This document shows, one piece after another, positions 24,199 through 31,670 of a stretch of 41,005 nt of DNA. This stretch comes from JBMNQS01 sp050944255. Its GTDB lineage: Bacteria > Bacillota > Clostridia > Christensenellales > Maliibacteriaceae. Under the pieces are notes generated by a model. It was not told the DNA's origin, did no database searches, and saw only the letters and a list, made by a program, of their open reading frames with translations. Numbering within the stretch: position 1 is the first letter of the stretch; each line of letters opens with the position of its first letter. Position numbers and translations under genes: made by a program. The stretch covers positions 1 to 41,005 of the forward strand of contig JBMNQS010000011.1 in the NCBI GenBank assembly GCA_050944255.1, written 5' to 3'.

Positions 24199-24499
24199 AA
24201 AGCCGGGCATGCCCGGCTTTGAGGTCGTCAAAAACCGATGTTTTTTGACGAATCTGCCAGGGCTTTTCCTGCTGCAAAAACGGATAGGCAGGTTTTTGCA
24301 GCGGCCGGAAAACCCTGAAAGGAGTGGGCTGCGGCCGCGCATGTCGATCTACGGCCAAGAGCCGCCTTCGGCGGTTGCCTCCGAAACGCTCGCTGCGGCT
24401 CGCAGCCTTGCCCACGAATTGAAATTAGGGGGCTTCGGCCCCCTAATAACCCCTCAGAATTTTTTGATAATCTGAAAGCCGGGCATGCCCGGCTTTTTT
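24199..24499. repeat. Terminator-enclosed repeat element, copy 3 (with 59-base insertion)
   Basis: The core (24221-24474) lies between two identical palindromic hairpins AAAGCCGGGCATGCCCGGCTTT (24199-24220 and 24475-24496), the left preceded by an A-run and the right followed by a T-run. The core has the same internal stems as copy 2, but the GTGGGC...GCCCAC arm carries 59 extra bases (24347-24405) that contain a further GCCGCC-TTC-GGCGG-type hairpin. It lies between convergent genes; the right hairpin runs into the stop codon of the DUF5655 gene. Confidence 0.9.
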
Positions 24500-24899
24500 A
24501 TTGTTCTTTGTCGGTTTTCCGGCTACGGGAAAGGGCAAACCGGTGCGCCATTTCAAGCCACTGCCACAGATCCTCGTCCAGATCGCCGGGCTGCGACACC
24601 ACCACGTGGTGCATGAACCGGCCCGAATAGGGCTCCACCCGCTGGACAATCTTCTCGTTCTCAAAAGGCCTATCCGTGCTGAAAGATACAATAATGCAGT
24701 TTTCAGGCCTGCCCGGCCGTCCCTTGGCCCAAGGCATGGGAAACCAGACCCACGCAAACTGCGTACCGGCCGAAAAGGCGATCTGCGACTTTTGTACCTT
24801 CATCTTCACGCCGTCCAGCGCCATGATCCTCTCTTGCAGCGCATCAAACAAACTTCGTTCGTAATCCGCATCTTCAAAGAACTGTTCCAGTTTCGGCAT
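24498..24899 (-). CDS. DUF5655 domain-containing protein
   Basis: 133 residues, soluble, no signal peptide. The pattern KVQKSQIAFSAGTQFAWVWFP, then a RVEPYSGRFMHHVVVSQPGDLDEDLWQWLEMAHRFA stretch, fits the DUF5655 family of small uncharacterised proteins. RBS GGGGAG is upstream of ATG. It is the last gene of a minus-strand operon (YbaK, cysteine hydrolase, GNAT, DUF5655), 14 bases after the GNAT gene. The stop codon lies within the T-run of the right hairpin of repeat copy 3. Confidence 0.7.
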   Translation of the reverse strand: MPKLEQFFEDADYERSLFDALQERIMALDGVKMKVQKSQIAFSAGTQFAWVWFPMPWAKGRPGRPENCIIVSFSTDRPFENEKIVQRVEPYSGRFMHHVVVSQPGDLDEDLWQWLEMAHRFALSRSRKTDKEQ

Positions 24900-24913
24900 A
24901 GAGCTCCGCTCCC

Positions 24914-25414
24914 CTACGGTTTGATCAGCGCAAAAAGAAGGCTGTCGTGCATTTCCCCGTTTTTGAAGACGCTCTTTCTCAGCCGGCCCTCCAGCGTAAA
25001 GCCCGCCTTTTCAAGCACCCGGGCGGAGGCGCCGTTAAAGGCGAACACGCCCGCCTCGATCCGCACCATATCGGTGGTTTCAAAGACCTCCCGGCAAAGC
25101 TGCGCCGCCGCGCGGCTGACGATGCCCCGTCCCCAGAACGGCTCGCCCAGCCAGTAGCCGATCTCGCCGGTGCGCCTATAGACGTTTTTCCTGCGGTGTA
25201 CGCCGATACCGCCCACCGCCTCGCCGCAAACCACGATGGCGCGCATGATCTGCGCGGCGTCTTCGCAGGCGGAGGCAATAAACGTTTCGGCATCCTCAAG
25301 GCGGTAGGGATAGGGGAACCCGTCGCGCAGGTTTCGGCCGATCTTTTCATTGTCGGCGTAGCGGGCCAGAGAAGGCGCGTCTTCCCTTTCCCATGGGCGC
25401 AAAATAAAATCCAT
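24914..25414 (-). CDS. GNAT family N-acetyltransferase (RimJ/RimL-like)
   Basis: 166 residues. Acetyl-CoA binding region EPFWGRGIVSRAAAQLCREVFE (about 92-113) and the NGASARVLEKAGFTLEGRLR motif (about 127-146) are typical of RimJ/RimL-type GNATs that acetylate N-termini or small molecules. Start ATG at 25414 overlaps the stop of the preceding cysteine hydrolase gene by one base (TAATG), with GAGGG 6 bases upstream; a longer upstream reading frame is an artefact of that overlap. Acceptor substrate unknown. Confidence 0.87.
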   Translation of the reverse strand: MDFILRPWEREDAPSLARYADNEKIGRNLRDGFPYPYRLEDAETFIASACEDAAQIMRAIVVCGEAVGGIGVHRRKNVYRRTGEIGYWLGEPFWGRGIVSRAAAQLCREVFETTDMVRIEAGVFAFNGASARVLEKAGFTLEGRLRKSVFKNGEMHDSLLFALIKP

Positions 25415-25953
25415 TACCTTCCCTCTATCATCACCTGGCAGGCCGCCATGGCCTCCAGCGCCGCGAGGTGCCGCTGCGGCGTCACCCCGGCGCACAGCAC
25501 GGCGTTCACCTTCACCGGCACCTCCGGCAGGAATGCCTTGACAAGGATGGCGTTTGAAATCACGCAGACGTCGGTGCACAATCCGGCAAGCTCCACCGAG
25601 GCGACGCCTTCCGTCCGGTTCATTTCCTTTAAGTAGAGCGCCAGTTCCGTGGATGCGAACGCGGGCTTCTCAAAGATCGTCACGCTTTCCTGCCGCGCGT
25701 TCACCGCCCGGCGGATATCCGGGTCCAGCCGCCATCCGTCGCTGCCCTTGACGCAGTGGGGCACGGGAAGGTTCTTACCCTCCTGGGTATCGGGATAATC
25801 TTCGTCGTGGGTGTCCATGGTCAGGATCACCCGACCGTCAAAGCCCCTGATCCTCCGCGCCAGCGCCGGTACGATGCGGCGGGCCTCCTCAGTGCCCAGC
25901 GCTCCGTCCACAAAATCACGCTGCATATCCACCACGATCAATACATCCTTCAT
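25414..25953 (-). CDS. Cysteine hydrolase of the isochorismatase/nicotinamidase family
   Basis: 179 residues. The catalytic triad is visible: D9 in VVDMQRDF, K96 in FEKPAFAST and C130 in GLCTDVCV. D47 and H49 in TMDTHDEDYPDT match the metal-binding pair of nicotinamidases, so nicotinamide or a related amide is a fair guess, although family members also hydrolyse isochorismate and other amides. Start ATG at 25953, with GGAGG 9 bases upstream, was chosen over an upstream in-frame start. It follows the YbaK gene by 14 bases and overlaps the GNAT gene by one base. Confidence 0.87.
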   Translation of the reverse strand: MKDVLIVVDMQRDFVDGALGTEEARRIVPALARRIRGFDGRVILTMDTHDEDYPDTQEGKNLPVPHCVKGSDGWRLDPDIRRAVNARQESVTIFEKPAFASTELALYLKEMNRTEGVASVELAGLCTDVCVISNAILVKAFLPEVPVKVNAVLCAGVTPQRHLAALEAMAACQVMIEGR

Positions 25954-25967
25954 TTTAAACGGCCTCC

Positions 25968-26435
25968 TTACATAGGCTTGGTCACGTCCACCCACTTGGT
26001 AACGGGCGCTATTTCCTCAAGCTGCCCGCAGGTGATCTCTATGGCGCTGTTGCCCGAGCCGCACGCCGGGAAAATGGTTTCAAACCGCTTCAGCGATTCG
26101 TCTGCGTAGACGCTGACGCCCTGCGGCGCCGAGAAGGGACATACCCCGCCCACGGCAAAACCGGTCAACTCCTGGGCCTCCTCATGGCCCAGCATCCGCG
26201 GGCGCCGCGAAAACAGCTGCTTGAACTTTTTATTGTCGATCTTCGTATCCCCCGCCGTTACAAGCAGCATGCAGCCTTCCTCGGTGCGAAGCGCCAGCGT
26301 CTTGGCGATGCGCCCCTCCTGGACCCCCAGGGCCTGCGCCGCCTGCTCGACGGTGGCGGTGGAGGTATCCATCTCCAGTACGCGGTCGCTCAGGTTCCAT
26401 TTCTTCAGGTAGTCTTTGACTCGTTGCACTGACAT
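25968..26435 (-). CDS. YbaK/EbsC family aminoacyl-tRNA deacylase
   Basis: 155 residues, full-length for the family. It has the conserved catalytic-type Lys (K45 in RIAKTLAL), VTAGDTKIDNKKFKQLF and the GGVCPF loop (96-101) of YbaK/EbsC trans-editing proteins, which hydrolyse mischarged Cys- or Ala-tRNA(Pro). Cytosolic. RBS GGAGG lies 11 bases before ATG. First gene of the four-gene minus-strand operon; its start codon adjoins a plus-strand promoter-like sequence. Confidence 0.9.
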   Translation of the reverse strand: MSVQRVKDYLKKWNLSDRVLEMDTSTATVEQAAQALGVQEGRIAKTLALRTEEGCMLLVTAGDTKIDNKKFKQLFSRRPRMLGHEEAQELTGFAVGGVCPFSAPQGVSVYADESLKRFETIFPACGSGNSAIEITCGQLEEIAPVTKWVDVTKPM

Positions 26436-26436
26436 A

Positions 26437-26466
26437 TTGTATTTGATCCTCCGGATTTGATATAGT
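26437..26466 (+). promoter_or_regulatory. Plus-strand promoter-like sequence for a putative small RNA
   Basis: TTGTAT (26437-26442), an 18-base spacer and TATAGT (26461-26466). No plus-strand gene starts before 26767. Confidence 0.4.
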
Positions 26467-26472
26467 TTATCA

Positions 26473-26617
26473 TACCACTAAGAGGCGGATTTGTCTCGCG
26501 CGTGTCCGCGATTTTAGGATAAAAAGCCTGCAAACAACTTGCCCCTCCGGACGCCGCCCGGCGTCCGGAGGGTTTTTCACCGGGCATCCTGCGCATAGTA
26601 AAGGCGCAGGTTTTTTT
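26473..26617 (+). ncRNA. Candidate small RNA ending in two tandem terminators
   Basis: Downstream of the promoter-like box, GCGGA pairs with TCCGC across a loop (about 26483-26508). A strong intrinsic terminator follows: CCCTCCGGACGCC with its complement (26543-26572) and five Ts (26573-26577). A second hairpin (CCTGCGC / GCGCAGG, 26588-26610) has seven Ts (26611-26617). Two plus-strand terminators with no gene before them suggest an untranslated transcript of about 105-145 bases. No known RNA family recognised. Confidence 0.45.
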
Positions 26618-26731
26618 CCGCGCTCCGCTTCGGAAATCCCTTCGGCCGCTTTTAAAAGAGAGCGCCCGAGCTTTTTCCTTCACGGGCCGAAACCGCGGGA
26701 AAAAAGCCTACAAAAGGCTTTTGAATGATGC

Positions 26732-26737
26732 TATAAT
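26732..26737 (+). promoter_or_regulatory. -10 box of the NusG-domain/Gx transporter operon
   Basis: A consensus TATAAT 29 bases before the ATG at 26767; the -35 (TACAAA at 26709-26714, 17-base spacing) is weak and lies inside a small AAAAGCC/GGCTTTT hairpin (about 26702-26721). Confidence 0.5.
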
Positions 26738-26766
26738 ACCCGTAAGCGCCATCAGAGGAGAACTGT

Positions 26767-27186
26767 ATGCAAAACGCCAAAGACCAGGGAAAACTGCGGA
26801 TAAAAAGCGCCGTGTTCATCGTTTTCTTTGTCGTGGTGGCCCTGACCTGCCTGGCGGCGATCTTCTTTTTCCGAACGCGCGGAGACGGCGATACGGTGCG
26901 CGTCTACGAGGACGGGACACTTCTCTACAGCGTAAGGCTCTCGGACGTCGCCGCGCCGTTTACCTATGCCATCTCAGAGGGCAATACGGCGGAGATTTCC
27001 CCGGACGGGGCGCGGATGATCTGGGCGGACTGCCCGGACCAGTACTGCGTGCATCAGGGAAAGATCGCGGGCGGACTGCCCATCGTATGCCTGCCCAACC
27101 GGGTGATGATCCGCATTGAGCGGCAAGAACCGCGCGAAGATCTCGACGGCATCACCGGCATGGGAGGTGAGCGCCTGTGCGGGTGA
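26767..27186 (+). CDS. NusG domain II-containing membrane protein
   Basis: 139 residues. One N-terminal transmembrane helix (about 13-36), then an extracytoplasmic NusG domain II-like region (about 43-120) containing C89 and C94 in ADCPDQYCVHQG and C108 in LPIVCLPN. This protein family is regularly found just before a Gx transporter gene in Clostridia, as here; the downstream start overlaps by 10 bases. Its role may be in flavin or electron transfer at the membrane, but this is inferred from neighbourhood only. RBS GAGGAG lies 6 bases before ATG. Confidence 0.85.
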   Translation: MQNAKDQGKLRIKSAVFIVFFVVVALTCLAAIFFFRTRGDGDTVRVYEDGTLLYSVRLSDVAAPFTYAISEGNTAEISPDGARMIWADCPDQYCVHQGKIAGGLPIVCLPNRVMIRIERQEPREDLDGITGMGGERLCG

Positions 27187-27686
27187 AAAAACTCACGGCG
27201 CTGTCTTTCATGACGGCGGCGGCCCTGGTACTGTCGCTTCTGGAGAATATGCTCCCCTCCTTCACCGGGATACCCGGCGTGCGCCTGGGGCTGGCCAACG
27301 TCGTCACGCTGATGGCGCTGTGCCTGTATACGCCGCTGGACGCGGCCATCGTGCTGGCCCTGCGGGTGGTGCTCTCCGCCATATTCTCCGGGCAGATGTC
27401 GTCGTTCTTCTACAGCGCCGGCGGCGGGCTCCTGTGTTTTTTCATCATGTGGGGCGCCGTGAAACTCCTGCCCGTCGCCCAGCTCTGGGTGGTAAGCATC
27501 CTGGGAGCCATGGCCCACAACGCGGGCCAACTGGCGGTGGCGACACTGCTTCTTGGCACCGGCGCCGTATGGGGATACGCGCCTATGCTGTGCCTCTCGG
27601 CCATTGTGACGGGCACCTTTACAGGACTGTGCGCGCAGTTTATGATAAAACAGATCAGAAAAATAAACGGGGAGGGATCACCATGA
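27177..27686 (+). CDS. Gx transporter family membrane protein (heptaprenyl diphosphate synthase component I-like)
   Basis: 169 residues, four to five hydrophobic helices. The N-terminal LSLLENMLPSFTGIPGVRLGLANVVTL stretch is a hallmark of this family, which was originally named after heptaprenyl diphosphate synthase component I but is now viewed as an ECF-like membrane transporter. Start GTG with GGGAGG upstream, overlapping the NusG-domain gene by 10 bases. The stop overlaps the next start as ATGA. Substrate unknown. Confidence 0.87.
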   Translation: MRVKKLTALSFMTAAALVLSLLENMLPSFTGIPGVRLGLANVVTLMALCLYTPLDAAIVLALRVVLSAIFSGQMSSFFYSAGGGLLCFFIMWGAVKLLPVAQLWVVSILGAMAHNAGQLAVATLLLGTGAVWGYAPMLCLSAIVTGTFTGLCAQFMIKQIRKINGEGSP

Positions 27687-28201
27687 CGGATCTTGAAATG
27701 CTCAATGCCTTTTCCATCCCGCTCTACGAGGCCCTGAAGGGCCCCGGCGCTTTTTTGACCGCCGGCGCGGACAAACCCAACACCATGACCATCGGCTGGG
27801 CCACGGTAGGCATCGTGTGGAGCCTGCCCATCGTCACGGTGCTGGTGCGGCACAGCCGCTACACACACGAGGCCATCGAATCGGGCGACGCCTTTACCGT
27901 CAGCGTGCCGCATCCGGGGCAGATGAAGCGGGAGCTGGCCTACCTGGGCACCAAGTCCGGGCGGGACGGGGATAAGTACGCCGCCATGGGCCTGTCGCTC
28001 CTGCCCGGCAGGAAGGTGCCCACCCCGGTCATCGCCGGCTGCCAGATCCATGCGGAGTGCCGCATCCTCTACAAACAGAGCCTGGACCCGCTGCTGCTGG
28101 ACGAGGCGGTCAACCAGAGGGTGTATGTGAAGCAATCGCGCCCGTGGGATTACCACAGTGTCTATTACGGTCAACTGCTGGACGTATATCAAGAGAAATG
28201 A
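27683..28201 (+). CDS. Flavin reductase family protein
   Basis: 172 residues with the FMN-binding split-barrel pattern: FLTAGADKPNTMTIGWATVGIVW, VLVRHSRYTHEAI and FTVSVPHPGQMK. Such proteins bind FMN and reduce flavins or act in small redox reactions. RBS GGGGAGGG lies 6 bases before ATG and the ATG overlaps the Gx transporter stop. A longer upstream frame is not credible. It is the third gene of the plus-strand operon. Substrate unknown. Confidence 0.88.
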   Translation: MTDLEMLNAFSIPLYEALKGPGAFLTAGADKPNTMTIGWATVGIVWSLPIVTVLVRHSRYTHEAIESGDAFTVSVPHPGQMKRELAYLGTKSGRDGDKYAAMGLSLLPGRKVPTPVIAGCQIHAECRILYKQSLDPLLLDEAVNQRVYVKQSRPWDYHSVYYGQLLDVYQEK

Positions 28202-28212
28202 GGACTGAACAC

Positions 28213-29625
28213 ATGAAAAGTTGCGACATCGGCGTCATCGGCCTTGCGGTCATGGGCCAGAACCTGGTGATGAACATGGCTGGCCACGGCTTTAAGGTAG
28301 CGGCCTACAACCGGCGCAGGGAGCGCACGGACGAGTTGGTAAACGGCCCGGCCAAAACAAGCGAGAACGTGAAGGCCTGCTATGATCTGGAGGATTTCGT
28401 GGCCTGTATCCGCAGCCCCCGGGTCATCATGCTGATGATCCAGGCGGGCGCCGCCGTGGACGCGGTCATCGAGCAGCTTCTGCCGCTTATCGACAAGGGC
28501 GACATCATCATCGACGGCGGCAACAGCTACTTCCCCGACACCAGGCGCCGCTGCGCATATCTGGAAGAAAAGGGCTATCTGTTCATGGGCGTGGGCATTT
28601 CCGGAGGCGAGGAGGGCGCATTGAATGGGCCCAGCATCATGCCCGGCGGCAGCCGCGAAGCCTGGCACCGCGTGGAACCCATTTTGAAGGCCATATCCGC
28701 CAAGGTGGATGGCGGCACGCCCTGCTGCGAATACGTGGGCACCGACGGGGCGGGCCACTACGTCAAGATGACCCACAACGGCATCGAGTACGGAGACATG
28801 CAGCTCATTGCCGAGAGCTATTTCCTATTAAAGGAGCTGGGCGGCCTTGACGCCGCGCAGACGGCGGACGTGTTTGCCAAATGGAACAAGGGGCCGCTGG
28901 ACTCCTACCTGATTGAGATCACGGCAGACATCTTCACCAAAACGGACCCGGAGACCGGCGCGCCGCTGGTGGAGCTGATCCTGGACCGGGCGGGCCAGAA
29001 GGGCACCGGCAAGTGGACCAGCCAGGAGTCGCTGGAACTGGGCGTGGCGGCGCCCACGGTGGCCGAGGCCGTGTACGCCCGCTGCATGTCGGCGGACAAG
29101 GCCGGCCGCGTGGCCGCCTCTAAAATACTCTCCGGCCCGGACAAGCGCTTTGACGGCGACGTGGCGCAGCTGATAGACGATATCGAGCAGGCGCTCTACG
29201 CCTCCAAAATCTGCTCCTACGCCCAGGGTTTCGCGCTTTTGGCAGAGGCCTCCAGGGTATACGGCTGGGCGCTTGATCTGGGCAATATCTCGCTTTTGTG
29301 GCGGGGCGGCTGCATTATCCGCGCCCAGTTCCTGGAGCGCATCAAGGAGGCCTACGACAGGAAATCGGGCCTGGAGAACTTGATGCTGGACCCCTACTTT
29401 ACCCGCGCGCTGCAGGACGCGCAGGGCGCTTGGCGGCGCGTGGCGGCGCTGTGCACCGACTATGGCGTGCCGGCCCCCTGCTTCGCCTCGGCGCTGGCCT
29501 ACTTCGATGCCTACAGGAGGGAGCGCCTTCCCGCCAACCTGATCCAGGCGCAGCGGGACTATTTCGGCGCGCACACCTACGAGCGCACCGACAAAAAGGG
29601 CGCCTTCCATACGCAGTGGTTTTAA
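28213..29625 (+). CDS. gnd: 6-phosphogluconate dehydrogenase, decarboxylating
   Basis: 470 residues, the length of the long-type Gnd. NADP-binding GLAVMGQNLVMN (10-21) and NRRRERTD (33-40), substrate/catalytic HNG with K185, N189 and E192 in YVKMTHNGIEYGDMQLIAE, and the C-terminal RAQFLERI and FASALAYFDAYRRERLPANLIQAQRDYFGAHTYER typical of the family. It oxidatively decarboxylates 6-phosphogluconate to ribulose 5-phosphate. Start ATG at 28213 with GAGGA 8 bases upstream; an in-frame ATG at 28198 is possible. It starts 11 bases after the flavin reductase gene. Confidence 0.97.
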   Translation: MKSCDIGVIGLAVMGQNLVMNMAGHGFKVAAYNRRRERTDELVNGPAKTSENVKACYDLEDFVACIRSPRVIMLMIQAGAAVDAVIEQLLPLIDKGDIIIDGGNSYFPDTRRRCAYLEEKGYLFMGVGISGGEEGALNGPSIMPGGSREAWHRVEPILKAISAKVDGGTPCCEYVGTDGAGHYVKMTHNGIEYGDMQLIAESYFLLKELGGLDAAQTADVFAKWNKGPLDSYLIEITADIFTKTDPETGAPLVELILDRAGQKGTGKWTSQESLELGVAAPTVAEAVYARCMSADKAGRVAASKILSGPDKRFDGDVAQLIDDIEQALYASKICSYAQGFALLAEASRVYGWALDLGNISLLWRGGCIIRAQFLERIKEAYDRKSGLENLMLDPYFTRALQDAQGAWRRVAALCTDYGVPAPCFASALAYFDAYRRERLPANLIQAQRDYFGAHTYERTDKKGAFHTQWF

Positions 29626-29672
29626 AGCCCGTATCCGCCGGACGGATGAATTTATTATGAGGAGGAAACGCC

Positions 29673-30950
29673 ATGCAGGAAAAATTCTGGGCAAGTGAAG
29701 TGCCCATCACCGAAGATGAACTTCGCGGCGCACTGAAGGAGGCCATCGCCTCCGAGCGCGACAGTTGGAAAAAAATCCTGATCCTGCCGCCGGACCTGAC
29801 CCGCGGGCACTCCAAGGCGGGGATCATCACCGCCATGCTCTACGACGAATTGAAGGACGCCTGCCAGATCGACATCATGCCGGCGCTGGGCACCCACATG
29901 GCCATGACCGATGCGGAGCTTCGCGCCTTCTTCGGGAAGGACATTCCGCTGGACCGCTTTATGGTGCACGACTGGCGCCGCGATACGGTGGTGCTGGGGA
30001 CCATCGAGGGCGACTTTATCCGCGAGGTCTCCGGAGGGCTGCTGGACTACGAGGTGGACGTGCTGATCAACAAGGCCGTCTTGGACGAAAGCTACGACAA
30101 GATCATTTCCGTGGGCCAGGTGGTGCCCCACGAGGTGGTGGGCATGGCCAACTACACAAAAAACCTGATGGTGGGCGTCGGCGGTGTGCAGATGATCAAC
30201 CTCAGCCACTTTTTGGGCGCCGTGTGCGACATGGAGAAGATCATGGGCCGCGCCGATACGCCGGTCAGGCGGCTGTACAACGAGGCGTTCAACCGCTTCC
30301 TGTCCCACCGACCCGTCGAATTTATTCTGACGGTCATCGCCGCAAAGGACGGCGTGAACCTGCTGCGCGGCCTGTACTTCGGCAGGGACGAAAGCGCCTT
30401 TTTGGCCGCCAGCCGCCAGAGCGAGCAGCTGAATCTGGATTTGCTGGATAACCCCATCAAAAAGTGCGTGGTGTACCTGGACCCCGAAGAGTTCCGCACC
30501 ACCTGGGTGGGCAACAAGGCCGTCTACCGCACCCGCATGGCCATCGCCGACGGCGGGGAGCTGATCATCCTCGCGCCGGGTGTGCATCGGTTTGGCGAGG
30601 ACCCGGACTTGGATCCTCTGCTGCGCAGGTACGGCTATACGGGAAGGGACCGCCTTCTAAAGCTGGCCGACACGCAGGACGATTTAAAGGACAATCTCTC
30701 CGCGGTGGCCCATCTGATCCACGGCAGCTCCAACGGACGCTTCGGCATCACCTACTGCCCTGGGCACCTCTCCAGGGAGGAAATCGAGGGCGTCGGGTTC
30801 GGTTATATGGATCTGGACGAGGCGCTGAAGAAATACCCACCGGACAAATTGAAGGACGGTGTGAACGTGCTCGATGACGGCGAGGAAGTCTTCTACGTAT
30901 CCAACCCGGCGCTGGGGCTCTGGGCGCTGAAGAGCCAGTTCGGTGCCTAG
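29673..30950 (+). CDS. LarA-family nickel-pincer enzyme homologue, possibly a sugar-acid epimerase
   Basis: 425 residues. A divergent LarA homologue: PPDLTRGHS (39-47) replaces the DHTRP motif, then ALGTHMAMTDAEL with H75, and GQVVPHEVVGMANYTKN with H153 and K163, then NLSHF with H179. The spacing H-K-H matches H174, K184 and H200 of characterised lactate racemase, so the nickel-pincer site appears intact. It follows gnd by 47 bases with RBS GAGGAGG. The link with gnd suggests an alpha-hydroxy sugar acid (for example an aldonate) as substrate; that is inference. A long hairpin terminator follows. Confidence 0.82.
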   Translation: MQEKFWASEVPITEDELRGALKEAIASERDSWKKILILPPDLTRGHSKAGIITAMLYDELKDACQIDIMPALGTHMAMTDAELRAFFGKDIPLDRFMVHDWRRDTVVLGTIEGDFIREVSGGLLDYEVDVLINKAVLDESYDKIISVGQVVPHEVVGMANYTKNLMVGVGGVQMINLSHFLGAVCDMEKIMGRADTPVRRLYNEAFNRFLSHRPVEFILTVIAAKDGVNLLRGLYFGRDESAFLAASRQSEQLNLDLLDNPIKKCVVYLDPEEFRTTWVGNKAVYRTRMAIADGGELIILAPGVHRFGEDPDLDPLLRRYGYTGRDRLLKLADTQDDLKDNLSAVAHLIHGSSNGRFGITYCPGHLSREEIEGVGFGYMDLDEALKKYPPDKLKDGVNVLDDGEEVFYVSNPALGLWALKSQFGA

Positions 30951-30965
30951 CTGAAATCATTTCCG

Positions 30966-31009
30966 GCAACAGAAAAAGAGACATGTATGCATGTCTCTTT
31001 TTCTGTTGC
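30966..31009. terminator. Long perfect hairpin after the LarA homologue
   Basis: A 20-bp perfect stem (30966-30985 pairing with 30990-31009) with loop TATG; the right arm contains CTCTTTTTCT and the left arm AGAAAAAGAG. It probably ends the plus-strand operon and lies just before the amidase gene. Confidence 0.75.
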
Positions 31010-31057
31010 GCATATACATGGAACGAACCCTCAAAAGGAATCCCGGGAGGTCTTTAT

Positions 31058-31537
31058 ATGGCATACGACAGGGCAAAAGCGGTATTCTACGCTCACAAGT
31101 GGGCGTACGGAAGAAATCCAAGGTACATGAATTTTACCGGGCTGGGCGGCGACTGCACCAACTTCATCTCCCAGTGCCTGCACGCCGGAGGCGCCAGGAT
31201 GAATTACACCCCCACCTTCGGCTGGTACTACAACTCCTCCGCGGACCGGGCGCCTGCGTGGACCGGCGTACAGTACCTGTATAATTTTCTGACCGGCAAC
31301 AAGGGCGTGGGTCCCTTCGCCGAGGAAATCTCCATGGCCGACATCATGCCCGGGGACGTCATCCAGCTCTCGTTTCGCCGGGACATTTTTTCCCACACGC
31401 TGCTTGTGGTCAAAACCGGCTCGCGCCCCACCCTCAATTCTATCCTCATCGCCACCCATTCCGACGACAGCGATTACCGTCCCCTGTCCACCTACAGGGC
31501 GCTGGCCAGGCGGTTTTTGAGGATCGACTGCCGGTAA
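31058..31537 (+). CDS. Amidase domain-containing protein (Amidase_6 type)
   Basis: 159 residues. Putative catalytic Cys in GGDCTNFISQC (C33), His in IFSHTLLV (H113), and a further ATHSDDSDY (H134, Asp136/137). This is the Amidase_6 pattern of NlpC/P60-like cysteine amidases found on cell-wall enzymes. No signal peptide is visible in this frame, so it may be cytosolic or released in another way. RBS GGGAGG lies 7 bases before ATG. Monocistronic, ending at its own terminator. Confidence 0.82.
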   Translation: MAYDRAKAVFYAHKWAYGRNPRYMNFTGLGGDCTNFISQCLHAGGARMNYTPTFGWYYNSSADRAPAWTGVQYLYNFLTGNKGVGPFAEEISMADIMPGDVIQLSFRRDIFSHTLLVVKTGSRPTLNSILIATHSDDSDYRPLSTYRALARRFLRIDCR

Positions 31538-31583
31538 ACGCCCGCTCTCGCCGCACGGCATGAAAAAATGCCAGTGAAACACA

Positions 31584-31613
31584 AAACCCCGTGCTTTGCA
31601 CAGGGCGTTTTTT
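31584..31613 (+). terminator. Intrinsic terminator after the amidase gene
   Basis: CCC-GTGC-TTT-GCAC-GGG hairpin with one internal C/A mismatch, then six Ts. The left A-run means it may also act on transcription from glmM. Confidence 0.7.
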
Positions 31614-31670
31614 GTCCGGCCTGAAACAGCGCAGCCGGACCGGCTTGCATATGGGATTTTCCCAAAGGCA

